Of a stretch of DNA of 12,918 bases, positions 1 through 6,551 are shown piece after piece. Position numbers and translations under genes: made by a program. The notes below the pieces were generated by a model. The model had not been told where the DNA came from and did no database searches. It worked only from the letters and a program-made list of their open reading frames with translations. The stretch comes from an uncultured Chloroflexota bacterium. Its GTDB lineage: Bacteria; Chloroflexota; Limnocylindria; Limnocylindrales; Limnocylindraceae. Positions within the stretch are counted from its first letter, which is position 1. Each line of letters opens with the position of its first letter. The stretch spans positions 1 to 12,918 of the forward strand of contig CAINCM010000110.1 in assembly GCA_903847005.1 (NCBI GenBank), read 5' to 3'.

Positions 1-2
1 GC

Positions 3-323
3 AAGGAGATCTTCGCGCGAGACAAGCACTCCTGTCAGTACTGCGGTCGCGCGGGCGTCTCGCTCACCATCGATCACGTTGTCCCAAAGAGTCGCGGAGG
101 AGACTCGTGGTCGTGGGAGAACCTGGTCACCGCATGCATGTCCTGCAACCACCGCAAGGGCGATCGTCTTCCAGAGGCGGCCGGGCTGCAACTGCGTCGT
201 CGTCCATACGAGCCGCGCTGCGACGTCTACGCCATCTTCCTCCCCTACCTCAGGCACGATGCCTACTCCGCGTGGCGCGACTTCCTCTTCATCGGAGAGG
301 GCGTAACGGCGAGCGGCGCGTGA
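3..323 (+). CDS. HNH endonuclease, 5'-truncated by window edge
   Basis: The reading frame is open from the first bases and ends in TGA at 321-323, giving 106 in-window residues; the true start lies upstream of the window. The fragment contains a complete HNH zinc-finger nuclease core: CQYC (Cys11/Cys14 of the fragment), then IDHVVPKSRGG with the Asp-His pair at 24-25, Asn40, and CMSCNHRKGDR with Cys45/Cys48 and the final His50. The two CxxC pairs form the usual structural zinc site, and the DH...N...H residues the metal-binding nuclease centre. Stand-alone HNH proteins of this type are common in chromosomes, and their biological substrate is usually unknown. The stop codon overlaps the GTG start of the downstream nucleotidyltransferase gene by 4 nt, so the two are probably translationally coupled. 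Nothing suggests a homing intron or intein. Family is confident; role is not. Confidence 0.88.
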   Translation, partial: KEIFARDKHSCQYCGRAGVSLTIDHVVPKSRGGDSWSWENLVTACMSCNHRKGDRLPEAAGLQLRRRPYEPRCDVYAIFLPYLRHDAYSAWRDFLFIGEGVTASGA

Positions 324-1624
324 GCCACGAGGCGGCACTCCGCGCCGCCATACCCGAGGACGTCGCAACACTCATGGGGCGGATCCACGCCCATGGATTC
401 GCCGTGTACGTCGTCGGCGGTGCCGTGCGCGATGTGCTCGCCGGACGCACTCCGACCGATTGGGATCTCGCGACCGATGCCACACCCGATCAGCTTCGCG
501 CCGCCTTCCCGGACGCGCAGTACGAGAACCGCTTCGGCACGGTCGGGATCCCAACCGCAGCCGCCGTGCGCGAAGTGACCACCTTTCGCACGGATGGCCC
601 GAGCAGCGATGCACGACGCCCAGATGCCGTGCGCTTCATCGCCACCATCGAAGGCGATCTTGCGCGGCGCGACTTCACCGTCAACGCGATGGCGTACGGC
701 CTCGCGCGCGGCGTCGAGGGCGATCCCGTGTCCGACGGAGCGTTCGCCGATCCCCACGGTGGACGCGACGATCTGGAGAAGCAGGTCCTGCGTGCGGTAG
801 GCAACCCTGCGGAGCGCTTCAAGGAAGATGCGCTACGGGCTCTGCGCGCCGCGCGCTTTGCGGCACGCTTCGGGCTCACGATCGAACCGAGCACCGCCGC
901 TGCGATCCGCGAGGCCGCGCCGCTCACCGCAACGCTCTCAGGCGAACGTGTCGGCGCAGAGATCGAAGGCATCCTCGCGGCGGAGCGCGCGGAGATCGGC
1001 CTCGCGGCACTGCACGATCTCGGCGTGATGCGCGTGATCGCCCCCGCCCTCGATGCGCAGTGGGATCAGGCTCTGCCGCGCCGCGTCGCGGCGGTCGGCG
1101 CAGATGGGAGCCCCGACGCTCCCGATCCGCTCGGTCGTCTCGCCGAACTGCTCGCACCGATCGCAGATGACGCAGCGGCCGAGCAGGTGCTCACCGGCTG
1201 GAGGCGACCGCGTGCCACGCTTGCCGCGCTGGCGCACCTGCGCGCCGCCGACCGCCTCGCGATCGAAGCGGAGCGCGGAACCATCGACGCGCCTGAGTAC
1301 CGCATTCGAGTCGCCGCCCTGACCGGCGATCCACGCGACGCGGCGCGGCAGATTCGCCGGCGGATCAATGCCGAGCGTGCAACCCCTGCGGCGGTGACGC
1401 TGCTCGCCGCCTGTGACGAGGCGGATGCACGAAACACGCCAGCCCTCCCGTCTGAGCTTGCCGTCGATGGGGCCGCCCTCGCTGCGCACATCGGCGTTGC
1501 GCCCGGGGCGTGGATCAAACCGGTGCAAGAGGCGCTGCTCGTTGCGGTCGGACGCGGTGAAGTAATGAACCACGCCGCTGCGCTCCTGACTGTCGCTGAG
1601 CGGGCATACGGACAACTCGAGTAG
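320..1624 (+). CDS. CCA tRNA nucleotidyltransferase / poly(A) polymerase family protein
   Basis: This is a class II nucleotidyltransferase of 434 aa that adds or repairs the 3' CCA end of tRNAs, or polyadenylates RNA. The N-terminal palm carries GGAVRD (33-38) followed by the metal-binding DWD (Asp47, Asp49), then RRDFTVNA (116-123, ribose and substrate contacts). ERFKEDALR includes EDALR (169-173), matching the EDxxR nucleotide-templating motif of CCA-adding enzymes, so CCA addition is favoured over pure poly(A) synthesis. The helical C-terminal part ends in a family-typical segment (LAVDGAALAAHIGVAPG). No HD phosphohydrolase motif is visible. I chose GTG at 320 because it overlaps the nuclease stop as GTGA and keeps the family's N-terminal IPEDV segment. 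A longer frame from 107 would lie inside the nuclease gene and reads as low-complexity Arg/Ser sequence. ATG at 374 is an alternative. No good Shine-Dalgarno is seen, consistent with coupling. Confidence 0.9.
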   Translation: MSHEAALRAAIPEDVATLMGRIHAHGFAVYVVGGAVRDVLAGRTPTDWDLATDATPDQLRAAFPDAQYENRFGTVGIPTAAAVREVTTFRTDGPSSDARRPDAVRFIATIEGDLARRDFTVNAMAYGLARGVEGDPVSDGAFADPHGGRDDLEKQVLRAVGNPAERFKEDALRALRAARFAARFGLTIEPSTAAAIREAAPLTATLSGERVGAEIEGILAAERAEIGLAALHDLGVMRVIAPALDAQWDQALPRRVAAVGADGSPDAPDPLGRLAELLAPIADDAAAEQVLTGWRRPRATLAALAHLRAADRLAIEAERGTIDAPEYRIRVAALTGDPRDAARQIRRRINAERATPAAVTLLAACDEADARNTPALPSELAVDGAALAAHIGVAPGAWIKPVQEALLVAVGRGEVMNHAAALLTVAERAYGQLE

Positions 1625-1639
1625 CGGCAGCGCGCCGCT
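1623..1639. repeat. 6-bp inverted repeat between nucleotidyltransferase stop and epimerase -10
   Basis: AGCGGC (1623-1628) and GCCGCT (1634-1639) are perfectly complementary around a 5-nt loop. It starts at the stop codon and its last base is the first T of the TAAGAT -10 box. It could be a weak terminator for the upstream gene or an operator, but there is no T-tract, and short GC-rich palindromes arise easily in this DNA. Confidence 0.3.
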
Positions 1640-1644
1640 AAGAT
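1639..1644 (+). promoter_or_regulatory. -10 element TAAGAT, putative leaderless promoter of the epimerase gene
   Basis: TAAGAT is followed by exactly 6 nt (ACGAAG) and then the ATG at 1651, placing the expected transcription start on the start codon. There is no Shine-Dalgarno and no convincing -35 box. The same arrangement recurs at six other genes in the window. Confidence 0.55.
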
Positions 1645-1650
1645 ACGAAG

Positions 1651-2622
1651 ATGAGCGATACCACGACCTCCGTTCTGCTGACGGGAGGCGCCGGCTACGT
1701 CGGCGCGGCAACGGCGGATGCGCTGATCGCCGCGGGCATGCGTGTCGTCATCCTCGACGATCTCTCCAGCGGGCACGCCGACACCATTCCGAACGAGGCC
1801 TCGTTCAAGACGGGCGGCTACGGCGAAAGCGACAAGGTCGAGGAGCTGCTGCGCGATGCGCGCATCGACGCGATCGTGCACTGCGGCGCAAAGAGCATCG
1901 TGGCGGAGAGCAGCGAACATCCGGAACGCTACTTCGCCACCAACGTGCAGGCGAGCCTCAATCTGCTCGGCGCCGCGTGCAATGTCGGCGTGAAGCGCTT
2001 CCTCTTCGCGTCGAGCGCCGCAGTCTACGGTGCACCCACCTCGAGCACGATCAACGAATCGACGCCCCTGAATCCAGTCAACCCATACGGCGCAACGAAG
2101 GTCGCGTTCGAGTTGGCACTGCGGGCGTATGCAGAGGCGCATGAGATGCGCGCGATCTCACTCCGCTACTTCAACGTTGCAGGGAGCACGGAGCGGGTGC
2201 GAGAGCGGCACGACCCCGAGACCCACCTGCTCCCGCGTCTCGTCCGCGCGGCGGAGAGCGGCGAACCGCTCGATCTGTACGGCAACGATTACGCGACCCC
2301 TGATGGCAGCGCGCTGCGCGACTACGTCCACGTGGCCGATGTTGCCGCGGCGAATCTCGCGGCGGTGAACTACCTCCTCGACGAGCGCACGCCGCCTGGG
2401 CACAGCGCCGTCAACATCGGCAGCGGCGTCGGGACGAGCGTCAAACAGGCGATCAGCGCCGTCGAGCGTGCAACCAAGCGCACCGTGAACGTCAACGTGC
2501 TCCCGCGCCGTGCCGGCGACCCGCCTCGCCTCATTGCGGACATCACCCGCGCCGTCTCGCTCCTAGGCTGGCGCCCGCGTCAGAGCGAAACGACCCGCAT
2601 CATCCGCAGCCTCATCGACTGA
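1651..2622 (+). CDS. galE: UDP-glucose 4-epimerase (GalE-type extended SDR)
   Basis: This 323-aa, NAD-dependent, cytosolic nucleotide-sugar epimerase is close to the usual length of bacterial GalE (about 330 aa). Seen in the protein: the Rossmann glycine motif TGGAGYVG (11-18), acidic residues DD at 36-37 at the end of beta-2 for NAD ribose binding, the SSAAVYG strand (121-127) with catalytic Ser, the catalytic pair in NPYGATK (Tyr146, Lys150), RYFNVAGS (172-179), THLLPRLV (191-198) for the UDP-sugar, and PDGSALRDYVHVAD (217-230), a strongly GalE-like signature. Known family role: interconversion of UDP-Glc and UDP-Gal (or the GlcNAc/GalNAc pair) for galactose use and surface glycans. Exact sugar specificity cannot be read from the sequence. 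It starts 26 bp after the upstream stop, behind a -10-like TAAGAT, so it may be transcribed separately as a leaderless mRNA. It converges on the MFS gene. Confidence 0.9.
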   Translation: MSDTTTSVLLTGGAGYVGAATADALIAAGMRVVILDDLSSGHADTIPNEASFKTGGYGESDKVEELLRDARIDAIVHCGAKSIVAESSEHPERYFATNVQASLNLLGAACNVGVKRFLFASSAAVYGAPTSSTINESTPLNPVNPYGATKVAFELALRAYAEAHEMRAISLRYFNVAGSTERVRERHDPETHLLPRLVRAAESGEPLDLYGNDYATPDGSALRDYVHVADVAAANLAAVNYLLDERTPPGHSAVNIGSGVGTSVKQAISAVERATKRTVNVNVLPRRAGDPPRLIADITRAVSLLGWRPRQSETTRIIRSLID

Positions 2623-2640
2623 CCGTCTCCCAGCGTGGCT

Positions 2641-2655
2641 CGCGTGGCGCACGCG
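2641..2655. terminator. Short hairpin between convergent epimerase and MFS genes
   Basis: CGCGTG (2641-2646), a 3-nt loop, and CACGCG (2650-2655) form a perfect 6-bp stem in the 39-nt gap between two convergent stop codons. Location favours a bidirectional transcription end, but there is no T-run on either strand, so it is not a canonical intrinsic terminator. Confidence 0.35.
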
Positions 2656-2661
2656 GGGCAT

Positions 2662-3909
2662 CTATCCCTCGCGCTTCTCCGGCACCGACTGAAGCAGATA
2701 CATGCCGATCAGCATGGTCACGAGCAGTGTCAGCAGCCCGAGCTGGTACGCGACAATGCCGAGCGGTTCGAGCAGCAGCGCGACCGTCGCGCCGTAGAGC
2801 AGACCGCCGATCACCTGCGATCCCTTCCCGACAAGGCTGTAGAGGCCGTAGAACTCGCCGAGCTTGTCTGGTGGCGAGAGTCGCAGCATCAAGATGCGAT
2901 CCGCGCCCGCAAGGCCACCGAATCCGAAGCCGAGGACGACGCCTGCCACGATGAACGGGAGCGGCGAGATGAAGAGCGCGCCCACGATGAGCGCGATCGC
3001 CCAGAGCGTCAGCACCATCCGCAACGTCGTCTTCGGTCCGCTCCGATCGGTCATGCGTCCCCAGAACAGCCCGCCGATCACCGCAGTCGTCGCGAGTGCG
3101 ACAAGCACGTAGTTCGCCTGACCTTGAGAGAATCCGACCGCCTGGACGGCGAAGACCGCCATGATCGAGATCACCGTGTTCTGCGCATCCGTGTAGAAGA
3201 ACCGTGCAAGGAGGAAGCGTCGCAGCCCCGGGTACTTCCCGAGCTCGCGAATCGTCTTCGCGGTTGTCCTCAGCGAGAGCCCGCTTTCACGGCCCGCCCT
3301 GGGCGCACTGGGGACCTCACGGATGAAGATGAAGATCGGCAGCGCAAGGATCGCGAACAGGATCGGGGCCACGACGAAGACCTGCTCTACGCTCAGCCCA
3401 CCGAAGAGGATGATGACGCCGATCAGCACCGTGCCGAGATAGCCAAGCCCGTTGCCGAGTCCGGAGACCCAGCCGCGATTCGCGGGCGTGCTGACGATCT
3501 TGATCGTCGCGTCGTAGTAGACGAGCGCCGACTGATAGCCGAAGTTGGCAACACAGAAGAGAAGCACGCCGGCCATCACAGGCACCGACGGGATGAGGAT
3601 CGCAGGGACAATGGCGAGCGCCGTGAAGAAGAGGAGATACGGCAGGCGCCTCCCGGATCGGTCGGAGAGTGCGCCGATCGCCGGCGAGACCAGCGCGTTC
3701 ACGCCGACGGAGAGCGCAATCGAGATCTGAAGCCAAAGATTCCCTTGAGACTCGCCGAGCACACCTTCGCTCGTGAGATACAGGCCGATCGCGTAGGAGA
3801 AGATGCCGTACGACCAGATCGTGTTGGCAAGGTCGTAGAGCGTCCACGACGCGATCCACGTCGCTGGAACCGTGATGCGGACGCCGCCTGCGCCTGAACG
3901 TGCTGCCAT
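2662..3909 (-). CDS. MFS transporter, UMF1/Atg22-like family
   Basis: This is a 415-aa integral membrane transporter with about 12 hydrophobic segments. Family-defining features are YDLAN (25-29) in the first helix; the loop 2-3 major-facilitator motif GALSDRSGRR (79-88); ALVYYDATIKIVS (128-140); WVSGLGNGLGYLG (147-159); and a second-half copy of the loop motif, FWGRMTDRSGPK. The combination of YDLAN, VYYDA and VSGLGxxLGYLG is typical of the UMF1/Atg22-like branch, whose fungal member effluxes amino acids from the vacuole. Bacterial substrates are mostly unknown. The frame stays open to 4026, but I chose the ATG at 3909: it has a strong ribosome-binding site at 3919-3925 and gives a normal N terminus, whereas the upstream 39 residues are Arg/Pro-rich and unlike membrane-protein sequence. 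Divergent from the DNA glycosylase gene; substrate not inferable. Confidence 0.85.
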   Translation of the reverse strand: MAARSGAGGVRITVPATWIASWTLYDLANTIWSYGIFSYAIGLYLTSEGVLGESQGNLWLQISIALSVGVNALVSPAIGALSDRSGRRLPYLLFFTALAIVPAILIPSVPVMAGVLLFCVANFGYQSALVYYDATIKIVSTPANRGWVSGLGNGLGYLGTVLIGVIILFGGLSVEQVFVVAPILFAILALPIFIFIREVPSAPRAGRESGLSLRTTAKTIRELGKYPGLRRFLLARFFYTDAQNTVISIMAVFAVQAVGFSQGQANYVLVALATTAVIGGLFWGRMTDRSGPKTTLRMVLTLWAIALIVGALFISPLPFIVAGVVLGFGFGGLAGADRILMLRLSPPDKLGEFYGLYSLVGKGSQVIGGLLYGATVALLLEPLGIVAYQLGLLTLLVTMLIGMYLLQSVPEKREG

Positions 3910-3918
3910 CGTCTTGAT

Positions 3919-3925
3919 CCTCCCC
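3919..3925 (-). promoter_or_regulatory. Shine-Dalgarno GGGGAGG for the MFS gene
   Basis: Read on the minus strand, GGGGAGG lies 9 nt before the ATG at 3909. It decides this start over the longer open frame and contrasts with the Shine-Dalgarno-less starts of the neighbouring genes. Confidence 0.7.
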
Positions 3926-4046
3926 TGTCTGGCGGGTCGTGATGGGCTCACGGCTGCCGCGTCGCCCCTGAGGATGATGGCTGGACGGGAGCGGTGCGGG
4001 CGGCGCCGCATAGGGCGCACCCGCACGAACCGAGCGTGGCGACGGC

Positions 4047-4052
4047 TACGAT
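4047..4052 (+). promoter_or_regulatory. -10 element TACGAT, putative leaderless promoter of the DNA glycosylase gene
   Basis: TACGAT is followed by 6 nt (TGCGCG) and the ATG at 4059. No Shine-Dalgarno or -35 consensus is visible. The spacing is identical to that at the epimerase gene. Confidence 0.55.
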
Positions 4053-4058
4053 TGCGCG

Positions 4059-4775
4059 ATGGCGAGGCGACGAACGGATCCTGCGATCACGTGGGCGAAG
4101 GGGCTCGAGCGTCGTCGGCCAGGTCTCATGGACGACGTGTTGGCCGGACTCCAAGCGCTCTATGGAACGCCGCGGTGGAAGCCGCGACTCGATCCGATCA
4201 GCGAACTCGTCACGACGATCTTGAGTCAGAACACCAGCGACGTGAACGCGGCGCGCGCCTTCGATGCGCTGCGCGCCAGGTACGCCGACTGGTCGGCGGT
4301 CGAGCGCGCCCCTGTCCGTCAGCTCGCGAGCACGATCAAGAGCGGCGGGCTCGCGGACCAGAAGGCACCGCGCATCAAGGCGGCGCTGAAGGCGACGCGG
4401 TCGAAAACCGGCGACTACGACCTGTCGTTCCTCAAGGAGCTGCCGCCGCTCGAGGCGCGCGACTGGCTGACCGCGATTCCCGGCATCGGTCCGAAGACCG
4501 CATCCATCGTGATGCTCTTCTGTTTCGGAGTTCCGCTGATGCCAGTCGATACCCATGTCGAACGGGTCAGCAAGCGGATCGGACTCCTGCCGCCGAAGGC
4601 AAGCCTGAACTTCGCGCACGACGCCTGGCTCCACCTTGTGGAGCCCGCGCGCATGTACGAGGCCCATGTTGCCCTCATCCGCCACGGCCGCGGACACTGC
4701 GATGCGCTGCGACCGCAGTGCGACACCTGTCCCCTTCGCGCGCGCTGTCGGTTTGTGAACCGTCGCGCGCCGTGA
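4059..4775 (+). CDS. Endonuclease III-family DNA glycosylase/AP lyase with [4Fe-4S] cluster
   Basis: This 238-aa member of the HhH-GPD superfamily acts in base-excision repair, removing damaged (often oxidised pyrimidine) bases and cleaving at the abasic site. The helix-hairpin-helix is IPGIGPKTASI (140-150) with the catalytic Lys146. PVDTHVERV (162-170) supplies the catalytic Asp164. Both residues are retained, so a bifunctional glycosylase/lyase is expected. The C terminus has four cysteines at 214, 221, 224 and 230, exactly the C-x6-C-x2-C-x5-C iron-sulfur loop of Nth. ILSQNTSD (54-61) replaces the E. coli LSAQATD, a variant seen in a branch distinct from classical Nth, so damage specificity may differ. 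ATG at 4059 is supported by the upstream -10 spacing; the frame stays open upstream but is Arg-rich non-protein-like sequence. It converges on the S51-like gene with a hairpin between. Confidence 0.92.
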   Translation: MARRRTDPAITWAKGLERRRPGLMDDVLAGLQALYGTPRWKPRLDPISELVTTILSQNTSDVNAARAFDALRARYADWSAVERAPVRQLASTIKSGGLADQKAPRIKAALKATRSKTGDYDLSFLKELPPLEARDWLTAIPGIGPKTASIVMLFCFGVPLMPVDTHVERVSKRIGLLPPKASLNFAHDAWLHLVEPARMYEAHVALIRHGRGHCDALRPQCDTCPLRARCRFVNRRAP

Positions 4776-4776
4776 T

Positions 4777-4802
4777 GCGGCGCATCGCGTGACCTGCGCC
4801 GC
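4777..4802. terminator. Hairpin between convergent DNA glycosylase and S51-like genes
   Basis: GCGGCGCA (4777-4784) pairs perfectly with TGCGCCGC (4795-4802) around a 10-nt loop. It fills most of the 35-nt gap between two convergent stop codons, which suggests a bidirectional transcription end. No T-tract follows on either strand. Confidence 0.45.
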
Positions 4803-4810
4803 GAGGTCGA

Positions 4811-5404
4811 TCAGCGGCGCGACCAGCTCATTCGACCGAAACGAGGATCGCTGAGGTCACCGAGGACCTCTACCGCTTCGCCGGTGCGCAACGGCAGTTG
4901 TCTGCCGCCCTCCGGACGTCCCGGATCCCGCAGCGCCGCGAGTCGCGAATCGTCTGGACCCTCTGCGTGCGCCAGGACACTCCACTCGCCGAGGAGACCG
5001 AGTCCGGCAACGGTACGGATCGGATGTCCGCCGCAGGTGCACGAGGCGGCGAGGCGGCCGAGCGCCATTGCGGACGCCGAATCTGCGATCACCGTGAGGT
5101 CAGGCTGTGCGACCCAGCGGCGAAGCTGCGCCGCGCGAGCCGCATCGGTGGCGAGCAGCGTGGCATCACCGCCGCAGAGAAAGATCGTGCCCTCGGTCGG
5201 GTCGGACGCTCCGGCATTGAAGAGCTGCACGGCAACGCCGCGCGCACCGAGGAGGCTGGCCAACACGGTGGCCTGCTGCTCATCACGCGAAGCGAGAGAG
5301 GCGAGGACGAGCGGTGATGGCGCGTTGGCCAGCCATTCGAGCGCCTCGGGCCACGCGTCGGCACGGAGGCCGAGCCCGCCACCGGAGAGGATCAGTCGCG
5401 CCAC
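4811..5404 (-). CDS. Peptidase S51 / type-1 glutamine amidotransferase-like protein, compact form
   Basis: This 197-aa soluble alpha/beta protein starts with GTG. Features resembling the S51 (dipeptidase E/cyanophycinase) fold are the N-terminal strand with RLILSGGGLGL; FLCGGDATLL (75-84), which resembles the GGGNTFxLL-type substrate loop; IADSASAMALG (106-116), aligning with the GxSAGAMxLG nucleophile elbow so that Ser109 would be the nucleophile; and a His at 146 in SVLAHAEG, near the catalytic-His position. The usual glycines of the elbow are replaced (D-S-A-S), so activity is uncertain. At 197 residues it is shorter than typical S51 enzymes (about 230). It is divergent from a second protein of the same fold, with only 40 bp between start codons. 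Function is not known; a peptidase or amidohydrolase is a family-level guess. Start choice is supported by a -10-like TAGGAT 6 nt upstream. Confidence 0.65.
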   Translation of the reverse strand: MARLILSGGGLGLRADAWPEALEWLANAPSPLVLASLASRDEQQATVLASLLGARGVAVQLFNAGASDPTEGTIFLCGGDATLLATDAARAAQLRRWVAQPDLTVIADSASAMALGRLAASCTCGGHPIRTVAGLGLLGEWSVLAHAEGPDDSRLAALRDPGRPEGGRQLPLRTGEAVEVLGDLSDPRFGRMSWSRR

Positions 5405-5410
5405 CCTCTG

Positions 5411-5416
5411 ATCCTA
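5411..5416 (-). promoter_or_regulatory. -10 element TAGGAT, putative leaderless promoter of the compact S51-like gene
   Basis: On the minus strand TAGGAT is followed by 6 nt (CAGAGG) and the GTG at 5404. The AGAGG could alternatively act as a ribosome-binding site, but it abuts the start codon and is too close to work well. Confidence 0.5.
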
Positions 5417-5432
5417 GCGGCGGCGCGTGCGC

Positions 5433-5438
5433 CATACT
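5433..5438 (+). promoter_or_regulatory. -10 element CATACT, putative leaderless promoter of the S51-CysS-tail gene
   Basis: CATACT is followed by 6 nt (GCGCGC) and the ATG at 5445. It lies 16 nt from the opposing -10 box at 5411-5416, so the two divergent promoters must overlap physically. Confidence 0.5.
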
Positions 5439-5444
5439 GCGCGC

Positions 5445-6551
5445 ATGAGTGAGAGCCTTACACGGGGACGCATCGTGCTGATCGGCTCAGGCGAGATCGG
5501 ACCTTCGATGGCGCCGATGCACCGCGCGCTGGTGGCGAGCCTCCCCGCGAGAAACACGCCCCCTTCGATGGTTGCGCTCGACGGCTCATACGACTTCCAG
5601 ACGAATCGCGCCGAAATGGGCGAGAAGATCGCCGTCTTCTTTCGCTCCAAGGTTGGCGTTGCGACCACGGTGGTCGGACTTCCGGAGACAGAGCGGCCCG
5701 GCGCCGATCTTGCGCCGACCGCGTTCGACGCGACGCTGAGCGCGCTGGACGCGGCGAACCTCCTCTTCCTGGGACCTGGATCGCCCTCCCGCGCCCTCTT
5801 CCGTTGGGCCGAGACACCGATTGTGGAACGCCTCATCGCGCGCATTCGCGCTGGGGCAACGTTGATCGCCTCTTCCGCTGCAGCGGCGGCAAGCGGCGAG
5901 GCGGCCATGCCCGTCTACGAGATCTACAAGGCGGGGCAGCCTGCGCGATGGCTGCAGGGCCTCGACATCATGGGAACACTGCTCGGACTTCGCGTCGCGA
6001 TCGTCCCGCACTGGAACAACGCAGAGGGCGCCACCCACGACACCTCGCGCTGCTTCATCGGCGACGCGAAGTTGCGCGAGCTCGAGCGGTCCCTCGCTCC
6101 GGGCATCGCAATCCTCGGCATCGACGAACATACGGCGCTGACGATCGACTTCGCAACCGACCTCGTCACCGTGCACGGAAAGGGCGCGGTCACCATCCGC
6201 ATCCCGGGCGGCGGCGAAACTGCACTCCACAGCGGCGCGTCCGAACCAATCGGGGTGTTCGGTGCGCGTGTTCCCCGCGCTGGGTCGGCGCAGCCAAGGG
6301 CAACGGACGCGGCACTCGACGCCGAACCCACCGTTGAGACCTCGGATCGTTCGGTGCACGACGCGCCAGTCGCCGCCTCTGCGCGCGAACTTCTCGCCCC
6401 CGCAGTCGAGCGCCTCATCGCGCTCCGCGCGACGGCCAGGGCGGAGAAGCGCTTCGCCGATGCCGACGCGATCCGGGATGCGATCGAGGCGCTCGGCGTT
6501 GAGCTCTCAGATCGGGCAGACGGAGTGAGCTGGAGCGTCCGCGCCCGCTAG
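5445..6551 (+). CDS. S51 / type-1 glutamine amidotransferase-like domain fused to a CysS-type C-terminal tail
   Basis: This 368-aa protein has two parts. Residues about 8-262 form a type-1 glutamine-amidotransferase-like/peptidase S51-like domain: RIVLIGSGEIG (9-19), a GPGSPSRA loop (110-117), the elbow LIASSAAAAASG (140-151) with Ser144 the likely nucleophile position, IVPHWNN (186-192) with a candidate catalytic His189, and GIDEHTAL (225-232), a conserved acidic motif of this group. A Pro/Ala/acid-rich linker (about 265-315) follows. The C-terminal helical segment (about 319-363: VERLIALRATARAEKRFADA then DAIRDAIEALGVELSD) closely resembles the end of cysteinyl-tRNA synthetase. There is no HIGH or KMSKS motif, so it is not a synthetase, although automatic annotation could name it one. 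Function unknown; a tRNA- or amino-acid-linked hydrolase is speculative. GTG at 5427 is an alternative start. The stop codon overlaps that of the convergent dehydrogenase at CTAG. Confidence 0.7.
   Translation: MSESLTRGRIVLIGSGEIGPSMAPMHRALVASLPARNTPPSMVALDGSYDFQTNRAEMGEKIAVFFRSKVGVATTVVGLPETERPGADLAPTAFDATLSALDAANLLFLGPGSPSRALFRWAETPIVERLIARIRAGATLIASSAAAAASGEAAMPVYEIYKAGQPARWLQGLDIMGTLLGLRVAIVPHWNNAEGATHDTSRCFIGDAKLRELERSLAPGIAILGIDEHTALTIDFATDLVTVHGKGAVTIRIPGGGETALHSGASEPIGVFGARVPRAGSAQPRATDAALDAEPTVETSDRSVHDAPVAASARELLAPAVERLIALRATARAEKRFADADAIRDAIEALGVELSDRADGVSWSVRAR

Noticed and set aside
107..319. Upstream extension of the nucleotidyltransferase reading frame to position 107
   Set aside because: It lies inside the HNH nuclease gene in another frame and reads as Arg/Ser/Leu-rich sequence with no family similarity; GTG at 320 gives a normal N terminus.
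3..323. HNH nuclease as part of a homing intron, intein or phage packaging module
   Set aside because: There are no splice motifs, terminase or portal genes, and the downstream gene is housekeeping and coupled to it.
1066..2142. Long minus-strand open frame across the nucleotidyltransferase and epimerase genes
   Set aside because: It spans two real plus-strand genes and their junction, is Arg/Ala-rich, and has no recognisable motif.
2635..3897. Long plus-strand open frame antisense to the MFS transporter
   Set aside because: Its protein is almost entirely charged residues (Asp, Glu, Arg, His), as expected from the antisense of hydrophobic codons in GC-rich DNA; the minus-strand frame has clear MFS motifs and a ribosome-binding site.
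5445..6551. Cysteinyl-tRNA synthetase
   Set aside because: Only the C-terminal tail resembles CysRS; the catalytic HIGH and KMSKS motifs and zinc ligands are absent.
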